A stretch of 64,000 bases of DNA from Cliona cf. orientalis (Eukaryota; Porifera; Demospongiae; Clionaida; Clionaidae): assembly GCA_963930775.1 (NCBI GenBank), contig OZ005705.1, positions 1,612,001 to 1,676,000 of the forward strand. Reading direction: 5' to 3'. A model generated the notes under the pieces. The model had not been told where the DNA came from and did no database searches. It saw nothing but the letters and a program-made list of their open reading frames with translations. The translations under genes and the position numbers were made by a program. How positions within the stretch are numbered: position 1 is the stretch's first letter; every line of letters begins with the position of its first letter. Below are positions 35,126 to 44,631 of this stretch, in pieces.

Positions 35126-38100
35126 CTCACCTCGTTTATCCTTCCCAAAGTACCAGGCTTGTCCAAGCACATTCACAATCTCTTGTATCAGTTGTGGACA
35201 GCGTCTCAGTAGAGCATACTGGTCTATAGTGGAGGTGTACATTGGTAAAGTAGGGGGAGGGGGTTGGTGGTCACTGACAATCCTTTACACCATGAAAACG
35301 ATAATAGCATACATTACGCAACATTTTACCGTGCTGTAGAGTATGTTGTGGAAGAAGATTCCTGTGTCCCCCTAGGTGGGCATGGGTCAGGATGCGAGCC
35401 TTGCTAGCGTACGGCGCACAGAAGGGCCGCTCCTTTGTCTTGATGTCAATGTGTGGTAGTAGCTTCATACGGATGATCTAGGGAGAAAGAGATACATGTA
35501 ATGGTCTATAAGTAATATTCCATAAATACAATCATCTTTGCACGTGGAAAGGTAGTGTATATGTACATGTATACATGTCAGAGCAGGCAGTTGTTCCAGA
35601 TCTGCTCACCGAAATGCGAATGGAATCTACTGTCTTTTTTTATAGAACACTACTCAGTACATAAATGTATACCTCAGTGAGCTCCTCATCATCGCTGGGC
35701 CGAGCCTTCACAACTTGAGACAGCTGCGGATTGAACTCCATTGCAGACGTTAGAATTGCAACAATACCTACAGTACATGTATAATATCATTAGCATTAGA
35801 TCCTACTTGTAACAAATACTGTGATCTGATTGGTTAAACTGAAGTATCTATCCTTCATAGAAAATCATGTAAGCTCTGTAGAAAATTATGTAAATTTTCT
35901 TGCCTATGGTTAGGGTTGTTGCTAGGCAGCAGTTTATGTGTCTAGCTTTTGGGCATTGTTGCTAGGATCTAAACATGTTAGACACTGCTTAGTTGGTTTC
36001 TACATGATTTAGAAGACCTCAGGGCTCAGTAGAATCCTCGCTTCGCTCGGGATTTTACACAGAGCCTTCGGTCTTCTAAATCACGTAGAAACCTCCTAAA
36101 CAGTCTCTAACTATTATATAGCCTAGTGATCATGATGGTAGTTGTTGCTGACAAAATTAAAGTCTGGCCTACGTTTGATTGGTGTGTTCTTGCTCCTTGA
36201 TAACAAAATGAAGAAGATTCGGGTGGTCTGGATGAGGATGTTGGTCGTGCCGTACTTGATGGTGGAGTACCACCAAACACCCTGGATAAATACAACAACA
36301 CCACACAGATCTCAAAAAATTCATACACGTCTACGACTGCCTCAAAAAATGACGCCTACAGTAGTTTGACTTAAGATAAAGGGTGGGGGGTTGAAGCTAA
36401 TTATATACGCTTACGAATAAGTACCATTAAGCAACAATTTGGAATTTGATCTGGGAGCCTCACATTGTATGTACACATGCATGCAGGCATGCAGGCATGC
36501 AGGCATGTAGAAAGGACCACTTGAAGATTGACTCACCACAATGATTGGGAGGCCAAACACGAACACCCCGATGTAGAGCAACAGCAGCCAGATGGAGTTC
36601 TCCTCACTGACAATCCACGATGGCAGGGCAATGCCAAACGTGGCCGCCTGAGGTCCGTCAGGGTTACCGTACTTCTCCCAGTTCTCACGAGAAACATCGT
36701 CCGTCAACCTGCACGGCAAGAACCGGATACATACTACTGGGCCGTGTTCTCCCCAGCATACATGTACATAAGGCATATCAGCCCAACAAGCCTTCAGTGC
36801 AGAGATGTGGGAATGTAGAGATTAAAAAAGGCTTTGATGTAGCCACAGGTTCTGTCTAAAATGATGATCTCCATCATGGATTCAATTTTGCTTGGGGAGA
36901 ACACTGTCGTCTACTTAATAACCCCACTGACAGATAGAACATTAATACATTTGTTATAGCTTCTAATTTCTCATCTACTGGCGTCTAAGAGTGACAGACT
37001 TACGCCTCATAAGCCTTGGCTATCTTCATGAACATATCCTGGTCTCCTCCCTCCTTGTCGGGATGGTAGACTTTGCTGAGCTTGCGGTACTGCTTCTTTA
37101 TCTCACCCATCGATGCACCCTGGACACAAACACACACACAATCAAACACAGCGATTGAAAATAATTAAGGCAGGTTATTAATGATCATTAATGAAACCAG
37201 TAATTTACGCAAAAACATTAATTTTCCAACAAGCTTGGCCTAGAAAGTAGAGTTAGTCCCGTTACAACTAGCTGTGTAAATCGCTACAAGTGGACCTGGT
37301 CAGTTGACTCATTCTACTGCTATGGTTAAATCTGTACCAAGCTAAACTTGCAAGCCCTGAAGTGTACACTTTGATCAGGTACACCTCATCAAGGAAATTG
37401 GTACGTATGTGTGCTCAATTCCTAGGAAGTGAATATGACAGTTGGAAGGAATGAAAAGGTCAATGAAATACAGAAATAGGGCATGGATTGTAAGATAGAA
37501 CATAACGAACTCATCAAGCACTGAATAAGCTCGCAAAATTATTTGTTAAAATTTGCACACAATGTCATAATAATAGCAGTTGCTAGCCTCGTCTCCAGGC
37601 ACCCTGATCTTTTTCTTGCGAGCATTGAAAAGATCGGAGTGCCTGGGGACGAGGCTAAGTAGTTGCTACTCACTGGATCTATCTGCAGTATCTCGAAGGG
37701 ATCATACTCAATGTAGTCCTTCTCCAGCGTGAGCACCTTGTAGATCATCACAAAGAAGAGGGCCCACAGTACAATAAGAACTGCATACCTGAACATTCGA
37801 GGTACATCAGTCAACATACGATTAGCAGATGTTATTTGACAGCTATAGAACTTCCAGTAGGACAGTTATAAACATAAAAACAGGACATCTTGGTCCATGG
37901 ACCTTCACCAGATATTAGACATACATTATGAAAGTTTCTATGGCATACTAAGCTTTTTGTATCTTCCACAACCGATCGTTCACTAAGGGAATCAGTCCAT
38001 CTCAGTGCATATTAATAGTGTGAGCCATGCAAAAGGCAGAGCTACTTAGATGCCTAGCCAAGCTTGAGAATTAGATACAACATCCAGGAATGAGGTAAAC

Positions 38101-38473
38101 AAACTCTTATGTGCTTGAGCTCCTGGGTTGATCACTGTTATTAATTATCACCCAACTATGGGGTACAGTAAAACAATTCACTCACTTCAAGTAAGTTTTG
38201 AAGCGTTTCTTCGGCTGCTCTGTTTCCAGCCTCGTCTTCTTCATCTGACATGGCTCGCAGTGACACACAAGAGCCTTGCGTTTACCGTCTGCATACCATG
38301 TGGGATACTCTAATTAACGCTCACCACAACAAGATAAGCATGCATGCCATACCGTCGTCTTTTCTCGGCCATAGAAAGTAAGTGATCGGTAGAAGAACGA
38401 TTCCGTAGAAAGAAATTAGAAAATAATAGAACGTGGAGCCGCTTTCGTCGTATTCCAATTGAGCTCTCGCCAT
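31514..38473 (-). CDS. SEC63: translocation protein SEC63 (ER membrane J-protein)
   Basis: SEC63 is an ER membrane J-domain protein that recruits luminal BiP to the Sec61 channel. Sixteen exons close exactly to 849 residues: 38353-38473, 38186-38288, 37674-37788, 37004-37119, 36537-36708, 36173-36281, 35673-35767, 35330-35477, 35131-35223, 34879-35036, 34499-34646, 34039-34220, 33133-33780, 32001-32099, 31827-31931, 31514-31651. N-terminus [20 protein letters not shown] is membrane segment 1; [17 protein letters not shown] is segment 2; the luminal J-domain has the HPD in [12 protein letters not shown]; then [19 protein letters not shown] and membrane segment 3. Exon 13 is a lysine/acidic low-complexity insert longer than in human. 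The Sec63 domain ends [12 protein letters not shown] ... [11 protein letters not shown], and an acidic Glu-rich tail finishes the protein (binding site for Sec62 in yeast). Introns contain two GA/CT arrays and two TE-like insertions. Confidence 0.96.
31652..31795. repeat. GA/CT microsatellite at the SEC63 last-exon acceptor
   Basis: About 140 bases of (GA)n with GGGA interruptions. On the SEC63 sense strand this is a CT tract ending within about 10 bases of the CTCACAG acceptor of exon 16. Confidence 0.9.
32171..32961. mobile_element. TIR element in SEC63 intron 13, with nested hairpin
   Basis: About 790 bases bounded by CGGGGCGAGCCT (32172-32183) and its exact inverse AGGCTCGCCCCG (32950-32961). 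Near the left end are an ATGT/ATCT tetranucleotide array (32232-32262) and GCGCATGCGCAAT (32286). No transposase frame is seen. Inside, AGTCTCGCGGAGCCAGACCC (32501-32520) and its inverse (32534-32553) form a 20-bp hairpin, perhaps a second nested element. Organisation parallels the element at 50,602-51,458. Confidence 0.6.
35083..35122. repeat. (CT)n microsatellite after the SEC63 exon 9 donor
   Basis: A pure CT run on the plus strand; on the SEC63 sense strand it is (GA)n starting within about 10 bases of the GTGAGAAT donor. Confidence 0.95.
35986..36104. repeat. long hairpin (foldback) in SEC63 intron 6
   Basis: The arm TTTCTACATGATTTAGAAGA has its inverse TCTTCTAAATCACGTAGAAA downstream, extended to about 44 paired bases. 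Between them is a loop of about 30 bases rich in TCGCTTCGCTCGG. Confidence 0.8.
37583..37658. repeat. foldback element in SEC63 intron 3
   Basis: TAGCCTCGTCTCCAGGCACC pairs with the inverse of GTGCCTGGGGACGAGGCTA; arms of about 31 bases with a short loop. Type member of a family with single ends at 6903-6919, 10,081-10,100 and about 42,190-42,206. Confidence 0.75.
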
Positions 38474-38572
38474 CGTTTACCTGCGATAACTGACTATGAC
38501 GTCAATGGTTTGGTGGGCGTAATTCGAATTAGAGCCCACCATAGTGAGGAATTCTTGGCTGGTTGGTTGGTG
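38474..38572. promoter_or_regulatory. divergent promoter, SEC63 / dsRNA-binding protein
   Basis: Only 99 bases separate the two start codons. They include a full CRE, TGACGTCA, at about 38,496-38,503, followed by an AATGG/CCAAT-like word. ATF/CREB-family control would fit an ER-translocation gene, but this is inference. Confidence 0.55.
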
Positions 38573-39842
38573 ATGGACAACTACAAGAATACGTTGCAGG
38601 AGATGTGCCAGAAGAATGGATACGGACTGCCAAAGTATAAGCTGGAATCTGATGGGGGACTGCCTAATAGCCCATGCTTCGAAATGAGCGTGACAGTAGA
38701 GTGGAATGGACAAATGCTTGTAGAAAGAGCTACTGCCAGGGGCAAGAAGAAGAAGGAGGTGGAGAAAATGGCGGCCAAGAAGATGGTTGAGAGGCTCCAG
38801 AGTGGAATCATCATTGTACGTAAAGCATATGCCCTCAATTATTAATGCGATAATCAGCTCAATAATGGGTGCTAAATATCCATAACTCGTTTATTGGAGA
38901 TGGTTTATTGGATACCGCTTGTGTCTATGTAATGCTGCAATGCGCTATACATGTAGTTCACAATCAGTGATTAATTATTGCAGGGTGCGTCAGCTTCATC
39001 TACCCCACCAACTACAAGTACAAGGAGAGTGGTAGATGCAGGAAGATTAAGCCCAGTACCAGACATTTACGGCATGCCAGTTACCAGCCCTTCATCAAGA
39101 GCAAAAAACGAACTTCAAGAACTTCTTCAAAAAAGTGTTTTTAATTATCCTCCTCCCGTGTATGATCATCTTCCGCCAAGGGGGCCCTCTCACAAACGAG
39201 AATTCACGTGTAAGTGCGTTGTCAAGGACAACCGTGATCAGGTGATCCACGAGACACAGGGTTCAGGGTCCACCAAGAAAGAAGCTGAGATGAATGCGGC
39301 CAAGGAGATGATGCCTTTTATCCATGCTATGCTGGAGGGTGGTGGAGAGCTTATACCAGTAAGCTGGATGATTATCTTTGACTCTTAGCCTTGAGTTTTG
39401 AGCCTCAATATTCCAGCTAGCTTTGGCCAGTTCTTGGAGTTGCCTCACAACCTTGGGATTGAGGAATATGGCTTAATAATATATGCTATAATAAGATAAT
39501 ACACAATTGTATATAATTATTCAGCATTTGACAATTTGCTATAATTTTCATTTTCAGCAAGGCCGACCTCGTATCTATCGACGGACCCCACCTAGGGAGC
39601 TGCTTGACCCCACCCTGGACAGTGACCTATTTGGTGCCCTCTCCATGTACACCCCTCACTTTGAACTCTGTAGGAGCATCGACGAGCGGTGGCTGTGTCT
39701 GGCGATAGCAGAGAGTGGATGCAGGGAGGGAGAGCCTGCCGTGGCCAGCCATGGCATCGGAGACAGCGAGAGTGCGGCAAAGAGAGAAGCCGGACTTAAT
39801 CTTATTCACAGCCTGCGAGGCCTCGGCTATCCATTTAGATAG
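38573..39842 (+). CDS. three-domain double-stranded RNA-binding protein (TRBP/PACT/HYL1-like)
   Basis: Three exons (38573-38815, 38984-39358, 39558-39842) give 300 residues, all phase-0 junctions. Residues 1-77 form a good dsRBD: MDNYKNTLQEMCQKNGYGLP, VEWNGQMLVERATARGKKKK with the basic KKKKEVEKMAAKKM helix. Exon 2 (about 125-205) holds a second dsRBD-like unit, FTCKCVVKDNRDQVIHETQG then GSTKKEAEMNAAKEMM. Exon 3 holds a degenerate third, WLCLAIAESGCREGEP then SESAAKREAGLNLIHSL. One type-A dsRBD plus further degraded dsRBDs is the layout of Dicer/Drosha partner proteins (TRBP, PACT, Loquacious, plant/cnidarian HYL1-like). A role in small-RNA biogenesis is therefore plausible but not shown. The ATG at 38573 is the first in frame; upstream sequence is shared promoter with SEC63. 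Confidence 0.85.
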
Positions 39843-39984
39843 GCTTACATCATCAGCTTTGTGTATTTTCATCAAATTTTTCTCTTATATTTTATAAATC
39901 ACTCATGACCGGAATTTAATATGCAGAATTATATTGATACCAAAGTTAATTCTTATCAGCTAGTTTACAGTCTCGTGTGCCTGT

Positions 39985-40021
<37 letters not shown>

Positions 40022-40233
40022 CTGCTCATGGGAGTGAAATCTACATGATTCTGGCTGCTGTAGACTATTAAACACGGTAGAGGACTGCATTTGCATTTCA
40101 TGCAGATCAGTGCTGTTGACCTGGAACAGGAATCTGCTTACTTAATCCTTGGAACAGGAACCAGAATCCAGAAATGATGAACAAGTGAGAGTGGGTGGGG
40201 TGACTGCGTGCTGAGCTAGCTTGAGAAGTTGGA
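39843..40233. other. spacer with a long poly-C tract
   Basis: Intergenic. It contains about 32 consecutive C (39,987-40,018), a probable quadruplex/i-motif former or assembly artefact, and no gene. Confidence 0.7.
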
Positions 40234-42478
40234 ATGATGATGAACAAGCCGCGACAAGTTTGCTGTGTGTGGTCGCGAGTCCTCACTGATCTGCTAGCCT
40301 TGGGCATTCTTGCGGCTCTGGAGCTCGGAGTCTACTTGGCCGAGAAGAACGGAGTTGTAGCGGAGAGGAGGGGGTTCTTCTGTGATGACACTAGCATCAG
40401 GCTTCCCTTCAAAGAGAGCACCGTGCCTAGCTGGGCTCTCTCACTCTGTGCTGTATTCATACCATTGCTTGCAGTAAGTTCATATATTTACAATTTGGAC
40501 GAAAATAAACCTGGGGTGCAGCTACCAGAGTCTGAATGCCACATGTACTGGATCCTTTTTTAGCATCATAGAATTGTAGCTCAATATTAAAATATTTATG
40601 ACTGTTTACATAACTCATGTATCATTCCACACAGATAATCATTGGAAACTGCATTGAGCATTTCATCACCAAGTACAGGTGTAGCAAGTCTCCCTTCAAG
40701 CCACTCGGTGAAGCCGGATCATCAAAGTTCTGCCCTACAGTTCCAGCCTGGGTGGCCAGGACTGGCTTCCATCTGAGGTGGTACTTCATTGGTCTACTCA
40801 TCAATCTGATCATCACAGACACGGCAAAGATCGTCGTCGGACGATTGAGACCGAATTTCATCGATATTTGCAAACCAGACTTCTCTCAGTTCAACTGCAC
40901 CGACGTGTACGGCAATCCGGTGTATGTCACCAACTATGTGTGCACTGGAGACCCAAGTATGGTCCCAGATACCAGGTATGTATGTAAATTGTGTAGCTAT
41001 GCATGTTACATGCCATTGTGATCAGTGCCGTAACATGGTAATCGGTAGCTTTGGTGAGCATTAAATTTGGCAAGTGGCTCTCGTTTGGTATTGGTGGATG
41101 TACATGTATACTTGGCGATCCGAATGCGTAGCATCACAGCGTGCATGATATTGTGGTATTTGGTAATCTTCAAACTTATCATATTACTCACTATACTAAT
41201 CGTATTCACTACATTAACACTACATGTTCCTTTTCTTCATCTAGATATTCCTGGCCATCGGGTCACTCCTCCATTTCAGGGTATACATTCATCTTTGTTT
41301 GTGTAAGTTTGCAAATTTAATGGTTCTCCTGTGTGTAATCTTACTACAATACAATGGACGGCTGATAGTACTTGTCAATGAGTGGCCTTAAAATAGTATA
41401 ATTTATCACGAACCAGACTGAAAGTAGTGGTATGTGTATAATATTATAAATATAGATTACCTATTAATTTTACAAACAACACACAGACACCATTTACATT
41501 GTATACACACACCCAATAATTACACACATACACACATTAATTTTAGTAGTAGCAACGTAATTTTAGATTGGGATATTATATTATAGTTAGAGGTGATAGA
41601 GAGAGGGTCATTAGTATGTTAACGGATCAGATCTAGAAGTGACTGCGACCAAAATAGCTAGTGAGATGTTGGTTTCACAATTCTACTCACGCCGACAACT
41701 ACACACACACACATACACACGTACACACATGCAGTTCTACATAGCCGGTGTTCGTATCTTCTACCACCGCTCCGCCCTGAAGCTGGCCCTGATACTGGGC
41801 TCCTTTCTCCTCACCCTGCTCACAGCTCTGTCTCGAGTCACGGACCACAAGCACCACCCAACCGATGTGCTCTCTGGCCTCATCCTAGGGGGAACCGTAG
41901 CAGCCATTGTGGTAAGCCTTTTGTGGGTATAACCACCAGCAGATAATAGGTTATTGCATGGGTGTCATCCTCAAGTGAACCTGTAGGGTCAACGAGAATG
42001 TGACTCGGGTACAATATACCATACAGTCAATACTCTTCCATAGTAAATATACTTCCTCTACTGGAGGAACAACCCTTGAGTACGTGACTCCTGATTTTGC
42101 TGATTGGACAGTGATCAACTTTCATCCTCCCCCCCTCCAACAACAACAGACTCTTTTGTAGTCAGATCAAGCTTCCCATACTGACCGCAAATCAGGAGTG
42201 GCCTGGGGACGAGGCTATAGCTAATACTGACCCATAGCTTAGCTTATGGACATAAATTCAGTATTAATTCTACTTTTTAATTTTCCTATAATCACTTTCT
42301 CTTGCAGGCCTACTACAACCTGTACTTCTTCAGTCATTTCAGTAAACAAGAGACCTCTCCCTGTGCCTACAAGCAAGGAGGAGGAAAAGGAGGAGGAGTG
42401 AACAGCGATGCTCAAAATTATGATCGTCTTCATAGCACATCTCCAGAACCAAAAACTGATGCTAAAACTACAGCCTAG
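40234..42478 (+). CDS. phospholipid phosphatase (PAP2/LPP family)
   Basis: Integral membrane LPPs dephosphorylate lysophosphatidate, phosphatidate, sphingosine-1-phosphate and ceramide-1-phosphate at the cell surface. Exons 40234-40473, 40635-40975, 41245-41302, 41735-41911, 42308-42478; 328 residues. All three catalytic motifs are intact: C1 KIVVGRLRPNF, C2 YSWPSGHSS, and C3 SRVTDHKHHPTDVLSG with the catalytic histidines. Six hydrophobic segments are visible, from LTDLLALGILAALELGVYL to LGGTVAAIVAYYNLYF. The YFFSHF-like NLYFFSHF element near the end matches PLPP1-3. Three ATGs in a row open the frame. Family certain; which vertebrate paralog (PLPP1/2/3) it corresponds to cannot be told, so no symbol. 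Confidence 0.93.
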
Positions 42479-42578
42479 GTGTTCAATTGACAATTTACAG
42501 TTTAATTTGTTAGTTGCACTGCAGTATGCTATAATTTTAGAAAATTTATTGTACATTATGTCTACCTGAAATTTACTG

Positions 42579-44514
42579 TTATGTTGAGATTGCTGTCATA
42601 TTTGATAAATAACCTGATATCGTTTGCAAAAGTTCTTCCACAGATTTCTCACTGTTCTCATCTTGTCTATTTCCATGCATAACATGAAGACTGTAGTCCG
42701 GCCCATAGTTCTCAAATCCCGTGTGCTCTGGTATATCTTCAGGCAAAGTCTCTCCAAGGGCATGACCCGTGCACAGCGTCCAGAATCGTGCAGTATTGGC
42801 AAAATTGTACCCCCCTCCGCCCAGCAGGAGTGTGGGTAGGCCCCAGACTAAGACCGACCGCACACTCTGGCTTAGACCTTGTGGTGTAAGGGAGAAGGTG
42901 CCTACGGGATCACCAACCAGCATGTCCGCTCCACACTGTAGCAATATCACGTCTGGCTTGAAACAACTGTTCACATCTGCAGCAACCCTACATCGATGTT
43001 CAATTAGCCAAATGTAGGAATTGTCAATTTAGAAGGTGATAATCAGAATAACTGTTCCAGTACTTCAGTACTGTGTTATCTATGGGAGGGGAAATCAGAC
43101 TCAGGATTTGGTTATTTTACCTTGTAAATATTTTGCTGAATGTTTCATCCCTCAGTCCATCCTGCAATGGAACATTCAAACAGCGGAAAGCTCCCATATC
43201 ACTGCCAGTGGAATTGATGTCACCAGTGCCTATAATAATTAATAGTGTCATTCACTGACTTCCACGATAAGTGGTATATTATAGCAAGAATAAATTATTG
43301 ATTATAGTGCATGTTATGGTCTACCAACCAGGGAAGAATCCAGGTGAATACTTGTGAAATGATAGAGTCATCACTCGAGAGGAATGGTAGAAGGCTGCCT
43401 CAACTCCTGCAGCAAGAATAAGGAAGAAACTCTCTAGAGAGCATTATAACATAATAATTATTGTACTAAAAAGCAAGCAAAGCACAGATTTGAGATTCAG
43501 GAAAACTGATTATCAATTTTCGGCAGTAGATGATCTTTACCATTTGACTGACACACACGATCATGCTCATGCATTGTATTTAACTACATACGACGATCTT
43601 GCACTAACATTACCATCTCCATGGTGAATATCAATATCGATGTACAGCACCCTATCAAAGTGGTCCATGAGGTGAAGAATGGCCAGGACGATATCATTGC
43701 AGTAGCAGAACCCACTAGCCTCGTCCTTCATGGCATGGTGCCAGCCACCGTACCAGTTGATGGCTACCTTGGCCACACCCCTAGTCAGGCACTGAGCAGC
43801 TGCCAGGCTGGCCCCGGCCATAGAGGAGGCGTAATTATAGATACCTTCAAATAACGGGCAATCATAACCTACAGGCATACAATAAAATGTGCTACATGAT
43901 TATCTCAAGAATAGCTCAAGACCAACCCTATACAAATCTATGGCGGAATGAAGCTATTTATACTCCAATAAGAGACCATGCAATTTTCTGTTGATTAAGA
44001 TGTATACTTAAATCTAGTTTGAGCTCTTGAATGGTTTAACTTGATAGACTGATACAAGTACATACCCAGTCCCCATGCTTCAGCCTCCTCCATCTCCTCA
44101 GGTGAAAGGTCATCCCATTCCTGAGCATTGTGAGCTTTGAGGAAGCTGACATAGTCCCCGCTGTGAAACACCTCCAGCTCATCCCTGCTCGCCTTCACTG
44201 GCTCCACGATCCTACATAATAAAGGTAAATCAACGGGGATCTCCCCTTACTATGTGTCTTGATTGATTCCTTACTTGAGCTTGCTGAAAAGTCCATAGGC
44301 TCCAATTAATGAGTGCACCAATTTTCCCTGCAACAGAAACATCGTACATTCAATTCAGACTATCGCAATTATATCATTCCCCTACTCGTCCAGAAACCCT
44401 TGGATTCTTTTCTGCTTGTTTCATCAGTTCCAATGAGTGGATGTAGACCACACTGTGCTGCTCTATTTTGCATGATCCATTACTGGAGCTACAGTCATCT
44501 TCACAGGTGGCCAT
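42579..44514 (-). CDS. HDAC8: class I histone deacetylase 8
   Basis: Zn-dependent lysine deacetylase; HDAC8 deacetylates SMC3 of cohesin. Seven exons: 44386-44514, 44275-44327, 44066-44211, 43614-43868, 43329-43406, 43121-43229, 42579-42987; 392 residues versus 377 in human. Visible active-site motifs: [20 protein letters not shown] (the charge-relay His pair), [10 protein letters not shown] with the zinc-binding Asp and His, ADMLVGDP with the third zinc ligand Asp, and [15 protein letters not shown] with the catalytic Tyr. The short N-terminus ([20 protein letters not shown]) and the lack of a long C-terminal tail are typical of HDAC8 rather than HDAC1/2/3. Divergent from PAXBP1. Confidence 0.94.
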
Positions 44515-44631
44515 TGATACATCAGTGCAGTTTGCTGGTAAAGATCGTCATCACACGGCTGCAGCTAGCCATGCGCATGCGCATGAACGCATGTGATGTG
44601 CTCTATTTAGAATGGTATCCAGAGAGGGAGG
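44515..44631. promoter_or_regulatory. divergent promoter, HDAC8 / PAXBP1
   Basis: 117 bases between start codons with overlapping NRF1-like palindromes ATGCGCATGCGCATG (44,571-44,585) followed by AACGCATG. Confidence 0.6.

Noticed and set aside
38459-38572. N-terminal extension of the dsRNA-binding protein overlapping the SEC63 start
   Set aside because: The in-frame extension has no ATG and lies in the shared promoter; the ATG at 38573 starts the dsRBD properly.
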